The notes: generated by a model from the sequence alone, not told the origin. A stretch of 15,071 nucleotides of DNA from CAZHRJ01 sp964534765 (GCA_964534765.1 CAZHRJ010000075.1:1-15071); one strand, 5' to 3'; counted from the stretch's first letter, positions 1 through 7,655 are shown. Numbers and translations: made by a program.

Positions 1-1
1 G

Positions 2-367
2 ATCGAAGACGCCATCCACGCCGTCGCGCGGGCCAAGGGGTACCGAGGCATGACTGATTCCTGGCAGGAACTGATGTATCTCTATGAAGACCACGGCATC
101 CGGTTCCGCAAGGACATCGCGCAACTCGCCGATCGGCGGCTGACGAAAGGCAACGCGGCGCACATGCTGATGCGGTCGATGGGCGTCAAGGGCTGGGTCA
201 TGAACAGGATTTTCAAAGGCAGTCAGCGATACGCGCTTCGCGAGGCCGTCTACTTGAAACTCCTCCCGCCCGACAGCACCGTCCATCAGCGCATGAGTGG
301 CGGCGAGTTGCTTGGATTTTTGTCCCGCATTCTGGAGCACACCAGGGACGGTGGGGGCGAGCCATGA
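2..367 (+). CDS. Unrecognised protein, 3' part only; coupled to the FecR gene
   Basis: The reading frame is open to the left edge from base 2. The first in-frame ATG is at 50, but the 16 codons before it are also open and coding-like, so the gene probably starts outside the window. The visible 121 residues are mostly helical and basic, with no membrane segment. A stretch with the pattern 'RYALREAVYLKLLPP...MSGGELLGFLSRI' faintly recalls S-layer-homology (SLH) type helices, but I cannot assign a family. Its TGA (365-367) overlaps the ATG of the next gene (364-366), so the two are almost certainly translationally coupled and functionally linked. The product may be an envelope partner of the FecR-domain protein; this is inference from context only. 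Confidence 0.75.
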   Translation: MEDAIHAVARAKGYRGMTDSWQELMYLYEDHGIRFRKDIAQLADRRLTKGNAAHMLMRSMGVKGWVMNRIFKGSQRYALREAVYLKLLPPDSTVHQRMSGGELLGFLSRILEHTRDGGGEP

Positions 368-1443
368 ACAAAGACTTGGGGAGATTGATGATTTCGGGGG
401 TTTGCCTTCTGCTGGCTTTGTCCGTCATGGTCGGCCGCCCCTCTGGCGCCGCATGGGGCGCCGACATCCTGGTCGGAAAACTGGCTGATGTCCGGGGGGA
501 GGTTGAGGTCCAGCGGCGTGGGAGCGCGAACTGGGTCAAAGCGACGAGCGGGATGGCCGTCAATCCCGGAGACCAGATCAATACCGGGATCGACGGCACG
601 GCGTCGGTCGTTTTCAAAAATAGCTCAACGGCGGTTGAACCCCTCACGCAGTTCGTCATCGGCCGGACATTCGAGGACGCCAGGGCCGTCACCACCGAAC
701 TCTTTCTTCAGGCCGGGAAAGTCATATCGAAGGTTGACCCAAAAAGCGCCAAACCAAACCGATTCACCGTGACCACACCCACCGCCGTCGCGGGCGTTCG
801 CGGAACGGAACAGGAGTGCAGTTTCAACAAGGGCTTCGGCACGCAAGTCAAAATCCGCGATGGGGAAGGATACATGACGCCGGTCCGGGCCGAAGCTCTT
901 CCACCGGCCGTTCAGGCGATGCTCAACATCGCTCCCGCCGGCGGCGGCCGCGCAGGCGGCGTGGGCGAGGGATCGGAGAAGGGTCGGGGCGAGGAGAAGG
1001 GCAAGAAAGAGAAGAAGGACGAGTCGGCGGCGACGCCCGCGGAAGCCGCCGCCGAGTTCAACGCCTGGATTCAGCAGGCGGAGCAGGCCCTCTCAGGCGC
1101 CGGCGCGGCCGAGGGTGGGGACGTTGCGCCGCTATTGGACCCGCAGACGCTTGATTATGCGATCCCCATTTCCGACGGCCTGTCCTGTGCCGTTCAGAGC
1201 GCCTCGGATCCGAAAGGTGTTATTGAGCCATCCGCCGCTCTTCAGGAGGCCGTCGCGCCGAGCATTCTGCCGGCCGGATCGACTCCGCAGGAAGACAAGG
1301 CGGCGCTGACCAGCACGGAAATCGTGGACGCGCCGGTGACCATCACCGTCGTCGAAGCCCAGGCGCAGGTCAAGGAAGCCGTGCAGGTTCAATCCACCAT
1401 TTCAACGACCACCACCGTCACACCCCCGAACCGCCCGGAATAG
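364..1443 (+). CDS. Secreted FecR-domain protein
   Basis: 359 residues. Residues 1-33 form a signal peptide: a basic start, a hydrophobic core from about 8 to 23, and probable cleavage after Ala33. A FecR domain (PF04773 type) follows at about 35-175; its hallmark is visible as TAVAGVRGTE at about 140-149. In classical FecR the domain belongs to an anti-sigma regulator of iron transport. Here there is no N-terminal cytoplasmic part, no internal membrane segment and no sigma-factor neighbour, so the protein is more likely a periplasmic or surface protein that uses the FecR fold as a binding or structural module. Residues of about 188-220 are a Gly/Lys/Glu-rich low-complexity linker. The C-terminal third is Ala/Val/Thr-rich with no recognised domain. 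A GGTGGGGG stretch precedes the ATG, which overlaps the upstream stop. Confidence 0.88.
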   Translation: MNKDLGRLMISGVCLLLALSVMVGRPSGAAWGADILVGKLADVRGEVEVQRRGSANWVKATSGMAVNPGDQINTGIDGTASVVFKNSSTAVEPLTQFVIGRTFEDARAVTTELFLQAGKVISKVDPKSAKPNRFTVTTPTAVAGVRGTEQECSFNKGFGTQVKIRDGEGYMTPVRAEALPPAVQAMLNIAPAGGGRAGGVGEGSEKGRGEEKGKKEKKDESAATPAEAAAEFNAWIQQAEQALSGAGAAEGGDVAPLLDPQTLDYAIPISDGLSCAVQSASDPKGVIEPSAALQEAVAPSILPAGSTPQEDKAALTSTEIVDAPVTITVVEAQAQVKEAVQVQSTISTTTTVTPPNRPE

Positions 1444-1475
1444 TCCGGCGAACGGTTGTGCCTTCCTTTCCTTTC
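1429..1475 (+). terminator. Possible terminator at the end of the FecR gene
   Basis: Two stacked stems overlap the stop codon: AACCG (1429-1433) with CGGTT (1453-1457), and inside it CCGGA (1435-1439) with TCCGG (1444-1448) around a 4-base loop. A pyrimidine-rich tail (1460-1475) follows instead of a pure T run. The shape resembles an intrinsic terminator, but the tail is weak. Confidence 0.35.
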
Positions 1476-1564
1476 AGACGTGCGTGACAAGTGGATATTG
1501 CAAGATACTCACGGGCTACACCCCGGATGCACAGTTGGTCCCTAAGAGAAAGGAACAATACCGC

Positions 1565-1858
1565 ATGCCATACAGATCGCTTCTGGTCAGCGCTGTCATC
1601 GTAACCATGTTCGGTCAAAATTCGACAGCGCAAAACTCGGTGGAATTTTATCCGCCCACAATTGATGGTCGAATCGATTTTACGGGATTAAGATTTATCG
1701 TCCGTGACGAAACCGGGAAACCCAAACAGGCAAAAGGGCTACGACCCACCGTCATGCGAAAGGGATTTATCTTGAAACGGGAGAGGATTTTCGCAGTACC
1801 ACAAAGAGGCTGCTCCCCCAGGGTTTGGCGCGCAGGCAGTTGTTTTCAAGATCCGTGA
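1565..1858 (+). CDS. Doubtful small secreted-protein ORF, possibly decayed
   Basis: An ATG at 1565 follows a good ribosome-binding site (AGAAAGGA, about 10 bases upstream). The first 23 or so residues look like a signal peptide ending in TAQ. The next 35 residues (a region containing FIVRDETGKP) resemble the start of a small beta-sandwich such as a carboxypeptidase-regulatory-like domain. After about residue 60 the frame becomes Arg/Lys-rich and unconvincing, and from 1767 it runs antisense to the end of the methyltransferase gene. Its second half therefore competes with a better-supported gene. The stretch is AT-richer than its surroundings. It could be a short real gene, a remnant, or chance. 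This is the only coding candidate in 1444-1766; I see nothing else convincing there. Confidence 0.3.
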   Translation: MPYRSLLVSAVIVTMFGQNSTAQNSVEFYPPTIDGRIDFTGLRFIVRDETGKPKQAKGLRPTVMRKGFILKRERIFAVPQRGCSPRVWRAGSCFQDP

Positions 1859-2537
1859 TGGCGCGAAAAGGCTCATTTAACCAGAACGGCGGGACATGGA
1901 CGTCGGATTCGATTGTGACATTTTTGAAGAGAATCAACCGAATTCTCTGCCCGAGCCGGACGGCGAGAATCAGGGGAGACAGCAGAAACGGCCAGTAAAC
2001 GGCCCGAACCATGGAAAACTTCTCCGGATCAAAGAGGTCCGGCAAATCCTTCTTCGAAAACCGATGACCGATCCGGATGGCCACATCATGAATGCCGCGG
2101 AACGCGGACAACGCCGGCAGATTCAGAATCGCGATACCGCCGGGCTGGAGGATCTGGAAAAACTGATCGGTCACGGGTTTCCATTCCGGCCGGCCAAGAA
2201 AACAGAAAACGTCATTGCAAATCAGCGCTCGCGCGGAGACCGGTGAAAACAGTGCCGCCACATTTCGGACGTCCGCCGGCGTCACGTCGAATCCCTGATC
2301 CCGGCATCGCCCGACCGCATCGGGCGACAGATCGCAACCGCGCACCCGCGTGAAGTGACTCTCCTTGAGAGCCGCCATCAGTCCCCCGGTGCCGCAGCCG
2401 GCGTCGATCAGCGGATCGCCCGGAGCCACACCGGCACGGTGCAGCGTTTGAATGACCATGCGATGAAGAGATCGGTACCACCACAGACGCCGCTCGGCTT
2501 CCGCCATGCGGCGGTATTCGACCTCACGGTCGAGCAT
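1767..2537 (-). CDS. Class I SAM-dependent methyltransferase
   Basis: 256 residues, complete. The Rossmann-fold SAM-binding motif I is DAGCGTGG at residues 45-52, with the motif II acidic residue at about Asp69 (GCDLSPDA). A post-motif region follows ('LQPGGIAILNLPA'), and the C-terminus carries the 'WGSSLFVVLRK' strand typical of this Methyltransf_11/12-like group. The N-terminal 'YRRMAEAERRLWWYRSLH' is also common in methyltransferases of polysaccharide and glycolipid loci. It is the last gene of the minus-strand cassette, 56 bp after the GT2 gene, so the likely substrate is a sugar or lipid-linked glycan. The exact acceptor cannot be read from the sequence. The start at 2537 fits the family N-terminus. 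Confidence 0.87.
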   Translation of the reverse strand: MLDREVEYRRMAEAERRLWWYRSLHRMVIQTLHRAGVAPGDPLIDAGCGTGGLMAALKESHFTRVRGCDLSPDAVGRCRDQGFDVTPADVRNVAALFSPVSARALICNDVFCFLGRPEWKPVTDQFFQILQPGGIAILNLPALSAFRGIHDVAIRIGHRFSKKDLPDLFDPEKFSMVRAVYWPFLLSPLILAVRLGQRIRLILFKNVTIESDVHVPPFWLNEPFRAITDLENNCLRAKPWGSSLFVVLRKSSPVSR

Positions 2538-2558
2538 GGACTATCCGGTCGGATTCGG

Positions 2559-2579
2559 GTCGGAGTCGGGTACTCCGAC
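2559..2579 (-). other. Intercistronic hairpin before the methyltransferase gene
   Basis: A perfect 8-bp inverted repeat (2559-2566 and 2572-2579, arms GTCGGAGT and ACTCCGAC) with a 5-base loop lies in the 56-bp gap between the GT2 stop and the methyltransferase start. No T run follows in the direction of transcription. It is therefore more likely an mRNA-processing or stabilising element, or a partial attenuator, than a full terminator. Confidence 0.5.
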
Positions 2580-2593
2580 ACTTGGGGCCGGCA

Positions 2594-3520
2594 TCACTCA
2601 TCGGCCGAGTTTAGGATTTTCCCTTTGATCACCCACTGGGGGGTACGGTTTTGATCGAGGTACTGTTTGCCGAGGTATTCGCCGAGGAGTCCGAGGAACA
2701 TGATTTGAAATCCCGATAGAGTCAGAACGGCCGTGATCAGCGACGTCCATCCGACGGCGATCTGGGGATGCATCAGCTTTTCCACGACAAACGCAATCGA
2801 TGAAACCATCCCGAACACGAATATCGCGCACCCCGCCAGCGTAAACATCCGCAGGGGACGGATCGAAAAATTGAAAAACATGTTCATGTAGAGCGAGACC
2901 AGCTTGCCCATCGTGTAATTCGACCGACCCACGCGGCGCTCGTCATGCTCGACCGTCACCCAGCCGATCCGGTCGGTCGCCCTCAGGATGAGGCCGTCGA
3001 TGTACGGGAATGGGCCTTTGTACTGGATGATCTCCTTTACCAGGTCGCCGCGGATGGCCTTGAAACTGGACAGATAGAGATCTTTCGGTTTGGCCAGCAG
3101 CCGGGTTGCGAACCAGTCATTGACGGCGCTGCCGAGATTCCGGAACGGCGAATGCCGTTTTTCATCGTAGCGGGAATAGACGACGTCGTGGCCCTGGTCC
3201 ATCTCCCGGAGGAGTTTCGGTATTTCCGACGGAGGATTCTGAAAGTCGTCATCGATGATGACCGACACGTCTCCGGCGGCGAAGTTGAGTCCGCAGAGGA
3301 CGGCGTTGTGTTCGCCGAAATTCCGGCGAAGCGAAATAAACCGGATTCGTTTGTCCTGTCCCGCCAGACGCTCGCAGATCGACTCGGTCCGATCCCGGCT
3401 CCCGTCATTGACGAGGACGATCTCGTGGCCGATGTCGCCCATCACGCGGTGAATCTCGGCCACCAGGGACTCGATGCTCTTTTCGGCATTGTAAACCGGT
3501 ATGACGACCGACACGTTCAT
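2594..3520 (-). CDS. GT2 glycosyltransferase, ArnC/GtrB/DPM1-like, polyprenyl-phosphate type
   Basis: 308 residues. The GT-A nucleotide-sugar fold is clear: VVIPVYN at 5-11, VNDGSRD at 37-43, and a metal-binding acidic cluster DDDFQNPP at 90-97. The acceptor-side motif RRVGRSNYT lies at about 195-203. Two C-terminal membrane helices (about 225-247 and 258-281) are followed by 'GEYLGKQYLD'. This architecture is that of enzymes moving a sugar from a nucleotide onto undecaprenyl or dolichyl phosphate at the inner face of the membrane (ArnC, GtrB, DPM1). Its ATG overlaps the stop of the ketoisomerase gene by 4 bp, so the two are coupled. By inference its donor is the dTDP-3-keto- or 3-amino-6-deoxyhexose derived from that pathway. 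Confidence 0.92.
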   Translation of the reverse strand: MNVSVVIPVYNAEKSIESLVAEIHRVMGDIGHEIVLVNDGSRDRTESICERLAGQDKRIRFISLRRNFGEHNAVLCGLNFAAGDVSVIIDDDFQNPPSEIPKLLREMDQGHDVVYSRYDEKRHSPFRNLGSAVNDWFATRLLAKPKDLYLSSFKAIRGDLVKEIIQYKGPFPYIDGLILRATDRIGWVTVEHDERRVGRSNYTMGKLVSLYMNMFFNFSIRPLRMFTLAGCAIFVFGMVSSIAFVVEKLMHPQIAVGWTSLITAVLTLSGFQIMFLGLLGEYLGKQYLDQNRTPQWVIKGKILNSADE

Positions 3521-3900
3521 TGGTTCACCCTTTCCGGATATTTTTCAAATATATAATCCTTCTCCTCAAATCGCTCGGACGCGAAGACGATCAGGATGGC
3601 GTCTGGAGTGAAGTGGTGGAGGACATGCCAATCCCGCGGTTCCAGGATCAGGCATTTGCGGGGCGAGTCGAGCGCGAACGTCTCCCGCGCCGTTCCGTCG
3701 TCGCTGTCGACGACGCAGCCGCCTCGCAGACAAATCAGCGCCTGCCGGGTCTTGTGATGCCGGTGTCCACCCCGGGTCGAGCTGTCAACGCCGTAGATAT
3801 AGAACACCCGTTTGATGGCAAACGGCAACTGAGGCTCCTCGATCACCGAGAGGTTCCCCCTCTGGTCCGCAAACGTCTTCAGTTCGATCAGTTTCGCCAT
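3517..3900 (-). CDS. Cupin dTDP-4-keto-6-deoxyglucose 3,4-ketoisomerase, FdtA/QdtA (WxcM-like) type
   Basis: 127 residues, the usual length for single-domain members. The family signature RGGHRHHKT (43-51) provides the H-x-H pair (His46, His48) equivalent to the catalytic histidines of FdtA/QdtA. The 'EPRDWHVLHHF' strand and the closing 'FASERFEEKDYI' are also typical. The family moves the keto group of dTDP-4-keto-6-deoxyglucose from C4 to C3, giving the galacto (FdtA) or gluco (QdtA) isomer; which one is made cannot be decided by eye. The product is normally aminated by a PLP enzyme of the kind encoded at 8479-9585. A GAGAGG ribosome-binding site sits at the stop of the preceding GT-C gene, 11 bp upstream. 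Confidence 0.88.
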   Translation of the reverse strand: MAKLIELKTFADQRGNLSVIEEPQLPFAIKRVFYIYGVDSSTRGGHRHHKTRQALICLRGGCVVDSDDGTARETFALDSPRKCLILEPRDWHVLHHFTPDAILIVFASERFEEKDYIFEKYPERVNQ

Positions 3901-3911
3901 CCCGGTTCCTC

Positions 3912-5597
3912 TCAGTTCATCTCACGTCGCTCAAAGAGATATATACGATAATTCCCGATCGGTTTGTAGCCGGCCGCCTCAACGCCCCAGACGTAGTTTG
4001 TCCGGTCGGGCGCGATCATGTCAACGGCCCCGGTCAGCGTATAGTGCTGGTTCACGAAGGGATTGATCCACGAGAGGATGGTCTTGTCGGCGGTCGGGTA
4101 CACCATCCAGGACGCGGGGTGCTTGAAGAGGACGACGAACCGGGGCGGGGCGGTTTCCATGTCTTGAATGAATTCCCTCTGAAACTGCGCGTGTCGGGGC
4201 GTGCCGTCGACCAGATAAGTCAGATACACATGCCGCGATGGCGACCGAAGGCCGGTATAGAAATAGATTTCAAGGTCCGACCCGAGCACCGCCAGCCGGT
4301 CGCCTTCCCGGGCTTTCTTCCGGACCGCGTCGCCGACGACTTTCGCTTCCGGAAACGGTTCCGATCCATAGACCGCGCGCAGGACGGCGGTGTGATCCGG
4401 ATTCAAATAATATCTTTGATGCTTGATCCAGGCATCCCCAAAAGACACGGCAAAGACCAGCGCCGCGATCGTAACCGACAACGCGGCGTCCAGCCGCCGG
4501 CGAAGCAAATTCGCCAAGGACTCCACAGCCACGCCGGCCGCGGCCGACACGGCGGGAATCCACATGAGATAGTAATGGCCATAAAACCAGAATCCGGGAC
4601 ACACGGTCAGAAAGGAACAGATGAAAAACAGCCACACAAACAGCGGCGCACGGCCGGCCGACAACGGCGGCGGCACTGACAGAAGCCCGGCCGCGGACAG
4701 GATCCAGAGCGCCTCGTATCCCTGCGTCAGGTCCCGAAACGTCCGGAGAAATCTCTGGCGGCCGACCATGAACGAGCTTTCCGTCGTGTAATGCCTGGCA
4801 TAGTCGAATGTCCAGTAGAGAAAATCCGAGAATGCGCCCTGATACCAGAGGACCGCGCAAGCGATCGCATACGGTGCCGCGGCGCCAATCCCGAAGATCA
4901 TTGCCTGTTTCAGGATCGCCGGCCAGGACAGATTTTTCCGGAGAAGATGCGCCAGCCAGAACAGCGCGCCGCAGAGGACAAAAAAGGCGCCATTTTGTTT
5001 AATCAGAAAAGACGACCCCAAAAGCGCCGCGGCGCCGGCCATCAGGGCCCGCCGGTCCGATCGCGCCGCCGCCGCCAGAAGGCACAGTCCCGCCAGCGCC
5101 GGCATCACGACCAAGTGTTCGGCCTGGCAGGTAAACCCGGACGCATGGGGCGACAAAGACAGGACGGAAAACGCGAGCGCCGAAGCCGGCGCGGCCACCC
5201 GGCCGACGATGAGCCGGACCAACCCGTAGAGGGCGGCCAGAGACACGAGATTGACGAGGAGAAACCCCAATTGGAGTCCATCGACCGTCGCGCCAAATAC
5301 GCGGATGAGAAATGCGTACGCGTAAAAGAGGCCGGGCGGTTTGATCTCATAAAACGATGTGTAGGGTATTTCCCCGTCGAGGACCAGCTGTCCGAAGTAG
5401 GCGTAGGTTCCCTCATCCCGTTCAAATGGGATTCCAAGAAACCGGGACCGCAGATAGGCGGCGAAGGCCACGATGATTGCAAGGATCAAGCCGTCGACCC
5501 AGTTCGGCACGGAGAGCGGCCGAACCGGCGGGGCCGTCTCCGCGATCGGCGGCCGCGGTGATTTTTTCTTTTTCATTCCGACGCTGCATCCTGCCAT
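3912..5597 (-). CDS. GT-C membrane glycosyltransferase, ArnT/PMT-like
   Basis: 561 residues with about eleven to twelve hydrophobic helices and a soluble C-terminal part from about residue 410. The first extracytoplasmic loop carries the acidic pair typical of the fold (RDEGTYAY, Asp61-Glu62), followed by KPPG at 86-89 as in PMT_2/GT83 proteins. Such enzymes use a polyprenyl-phosphate sugar and glycosylate lipid A, proteins or other acceptors on the outer face of the membrane. It opens the minus-strand cassette. The start is uncertain: Met8 (ATG at 5574-5576), giving a lysine-rich MKKKKS N-terminus with an AGGA upstream, is at least as likely as the ATG at 5597. I infer it works with the GT2 protein as an ArnC/ArnT-like pair. 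Confidence 0.87.
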   Translation of the reverse strand: MAGCSVGMKKKKSPRPPIAETAPPVRPLSVPNWVDGLILAIIVAFAAYLRSRFLGIPFERDEGTYAYFGQLVLDGEIPYTSFYEIKPPGLFYAYAFLIRVFGATVDGLQLGFLLVNLVSLAALYGLVRLIVGRVAAPASALAFSVLSLSPHASGFTCQAEHLVVMPALAGLCLLAAAARSDRRALMAGAAALLGSSFLIKQNGAFFVLCGALFWLAHLLRKNLSWPAILKQAMIFGIGAAAPYAIACAVLWYQGAFSDFLYWTFDYARHYTTESSFMVGRQRFLRTFRDLTQGYEALWILSAAGLLSVPPPLSAGRAPLFVWLFFICSFLTVCPGFWFYGHYYLMWIPAVSAAAGVAVESLANLLRRRLDAALSVTIAALVFAVSFGDAWIKHQRYYLNPDHTAVLRAVYGSEPFPEAKVVGDAVRKKAREGDRLAVLGSDLEIYFYTGLRSPSRHVYLTYLVDGTPRHAQFQREFIQDMETAPPRFVVLFKHPASWMVYPTADKTILSWINPFVNQHYTLTGAVDMIAPDRTNYVWGVEAAGYKPIGNYRIYLFERREMN

Positions 5598-5638
5598 CGG
5601 GCGTCAGCCCCGTCCAATAAAAACGTATTGCTGGAGAG

Positions 5639-5665
5639 CCCAATTTTTGGGAGACTCGCATCTCC
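5639..5665 (+). promoter_or_regulatory. Two competing hairpins covering the ribosome-binding site of the TPR gene
   Basis: CCCAA (5639-5643) can pair with TTGGG (5647-5651). GGAGA (5650-5654) can pair with TCTCC (5661-5665), which touches the ATG at 5666. The arms share bases 5650-5651, so the hairpins exclude each other, and both bury the only Shine-Dalgarno-like stretch (GGGAG). Confidence 0.4.
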
Positions 5666-7573
5666 ATGGCATATGGGAATCGAAAGGCCAGACCCGAAAC
5701 CATCAAATCCACCCCTGCGCCCGGCGCGTCGAATGCCCGGCGCCGCCAGTTCTGTGTGGCGGCGGCGCTGGTAGGTCTGGGGCTAGTCGTGTTTTTGCAG
5801 GTTCGGGATTTCGAGTTTTTGGAAATCGACGACCAGCTCTACGTGACAAAGAACCCGAATGTCGCCGGCGGCGTGACGATGGCAAACTTGGTCTGGGCAT
5901 TCACGAGCGGACACGCGACGAACTGGCATCCCATCACCTGGATCTCGCACATGCTGGATGTGGACCTCTTCGGCCTGGGATCCGGCGGTCACCATCTCAC
6001 CAGTCTCGCTCTCCACCTCGTCAATGGGGTGCTGCTCTTTCATGTTCTCACCGTTCTGACGGGCACGTTCTGGGAGAGCGCGTTTGTGGCGGCGGTGTTT
6101 CTGGTCCACCCGCTGGACGCCGAGTCGGTGGCCTGGGTGGCGGAACGAAAAAATGTTCTGAGCACTCTGTTCTGGTTTCTCACCCTGCTCAGTTACGCGG
6201 CCTACGCCCGGGCGCCGGCGATTGGCCGATACGGATGGGTGGCGCTGTGGCTGGCGATGGGTCTGATGTCCAAACCGATGCTGGTGACCGTGCCGGTCAT
6301 CCTGTTTCTTCTGGATCTCTGGCCCCTGCGCCGGCCGGAGCCGGTCACGCGGTTGGTACTGGAGAAAATGCCTCTGCTGGGGCTCAGTATTATCTCGTCA
6401 GTCATCACCGTCCTGGTTCAGCGTGGAGGCGGCGCGATGGCGGGTTTGGAAAGCATGCCGCTGATGATGCGGCTGGAAAACGCGCCGGTCAGTCTCATCC
6501 TGTATTTGAAACGGATGGTCTGGCCAACCGATCTCGCCTTTTTCTATCCCCACCCGAAAGGCGCCCATCCGCTCTGGCTGGTCGGCGTCTCGGCCGCGTC
6601 CGTTGCTCTGATCTCCATCGCCGCCTTAAGCCGCGCGGGCCGGCGCCGGCCGTATCTTGCGGTTGGCTGGTTCTGGTACCTGATCACCCTTCTACCGGTC
6701 ATCGGGATCATTCAGGTCGGCCGGCAAGCCATGGCGGACCGGTACACGTATGTTCCCCTGATCGGCGTCTATCTCGCGTTGACCTGGTGGGTCTCCCAAG
6801 CCCTGACAGACCGGCCGGCGTCGGAGACGCCGGCACTTGGGGCCGCGGAGCGGCTGATCCGGCCGCATCGGCGGGCTATTCTATGCGTGACCGCCAGCGC
6901 CCTACTCCTGGCGATTTCGGCGGCCGGGCGGGCGCATGTGAGCACTTGGAGGAACAGTCTATCCCTGTACGGGCAGGCGGTCCGCGTGACGGAGAACAAC
7001 TATCTGGCGCACTACAATCTGGCGAACGCGTTATTTGCCGAGGGTCGGATGGAAGAGGCGATCAAGCACTATCAGGAAACCATCCGGATCAAGTCAATGT
7101 ATTATCCGGCCGCGCATTTCAATTTCGGGTACCTCCTGTCCCGGCAGGGCCGGGCGGACGAGGCGATCGAGCAGTACCGCCTGACGATCCAGATGGTCCC
7201 GGACCACAAAACCGCGCACAACAATCTGGGGAAGTTGCTCTACCAGAAGGGCGAGGTGGCGGAGGCGCGCGGGCATTTTGAGGAGGCGCTGAGGATCCAG
7301 CCGGAAAATGCGGAAGCGCACAACAATCTCGGAAACGTGCTGGCCGTCGAGGGAAATCTGTCAGACGCCGAGCGGCACTACCGGGAGGCGTTAAGGATCC
7401 AGCCCAGCCAAACCGACGCGCATTTCAATCTCGGCAACGCCCTCGCCCGGCAGGGCCGGCTGACGGATGCCGAGCGGCATTTTCTCGAGGCGCTCCGGAT
7501 CAACCCCGCGTACGAGCCGGCGAAAAAAAATCTGGAGGCGGTGAGAAACTTGATGAAGAGCCAAGGCCGGTAA
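5666..7573 (+). CDS. TMTC-like multi-pass membrane protein with C-terminal TPR repeats
   Basis: 635 residues. The N-terminal ~430 residues hold about ten hydrophobic helices. They include the conserved pieces of bacterial TMTC-like (DUF1736-related) proteins: 'IDDQLYVTKNP' near 52-62, 'NWHPITWISHMLD', 'LHLVNGVLLF', 'HPLDAESVAWVAERKNVLS' and 'MADRYTYVP'. The C-terminal part carries five TPR units of about 34 residues (about 450-625), with the consensus 'AHNNLGNVLAVEGNLSDAERHYREALRIQP'-like rhythm. Related eukaryotic TMTC proteins are O-mannosyltransferases of the GT-C fold, so this is probably an extracytoplasmic glycosyltransferase, with the TPRs binding protein partners. The bacterial function is not established. 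It is divergent from the glycosyltransferase cassette (68 bp between starts), which suggests a shared glycan role. An in-frame TTG at 5648 is an alternative start. Confidence 0.88.
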   Translation: MAYGNRKARPETIKSTPAPGASNARRRQFCVAAALVGLGLVVFLQVRDFEFLEIDDQLYVTKNPNVAGGVTMANLVWAFTSGHATNWHPITWISHMLDVDLFGLGSGGHHLTSLALHLVNGVLLFHVLTVLTGTFWESAFVAAVFLVHPLDAESVAWVAERKNVLSTLFWFLTLLSYAAYARAPAIGRYGWVALWLAMGLMSKPMLVTVPVILFLLDLWPLRRPEPVTRLVLEKMPLLGLSIISSVITVLVQRGGGAMAGLESMPLMMRLENAPVSLILYLKRMVWPTDLAFFYPHPKGAHPLWLVGVSAASVALISIAALSRAGRRRPYLAVGWFWYLITLLPVIGIIQVGRQAMADRYTYVPLIGVYLALTWWVSQALTDRPASETPALGAAERLIRPHRRAILCVTASALLLAISAAGRAHVSTWRNSLSLYGQAVRVTENNYLAHYNLANALFAEGRMEEAIKHYQETIRIKSMYYPAAHFNFGYLLSRQGRADEAIEQYRLTIQMVPDHKTAHNNLGKLLYQKGEVAEARGHFEEALRIQPENAEAHNNLGNVLAVEGNLSDAERHYREALRIQPSQTDAHFNLGNALARQGRLTDAERHFLEALRINPAYEPAKKNLEAVRNLMKSQGR

Positions 7574-7613
7574 CAGAGGCACCAGGTGGGATCGACCGCC
7601 ACGGGATGCCATC

Positions 7614-7655
7614 TGAACCACGAATGGACACGACACGAATAAACACGAATGAAGT
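7614..7655. repeat. CACGAAT-rich intergenic repeat
   Basis: The heptamer CACGAAT occurs at 7619-7625, 7634-7640 and 7644-7650, inside an AACCACGAATGG...AACACGAATG context just past the end of the TPR gene. Sequences of this form recur between genes in several environmental bacterial genomes, as I recall. Here only one copy is visible and no function can be read from it. Confidence 0.55.

Noticed and set aside
4044..5561. Long plus-strand frames at 4044-4679 and 4791-5561, opposite the GT-C gene
   Set aside because: They are antisense to a well-supported membrane glycosyltransferase, with Arg-rich, low-complexity translations and no recognisable motif.
5473..7281. A 602-codon open frame overlapping the TMTC-like gene on the same strand
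   Set aside because: It has Arg/Gly/Pro/Ser-rich composition with no domain, whereas the other frame shows clear membrane helices and TPRs. It is a shadow caused by high GC.
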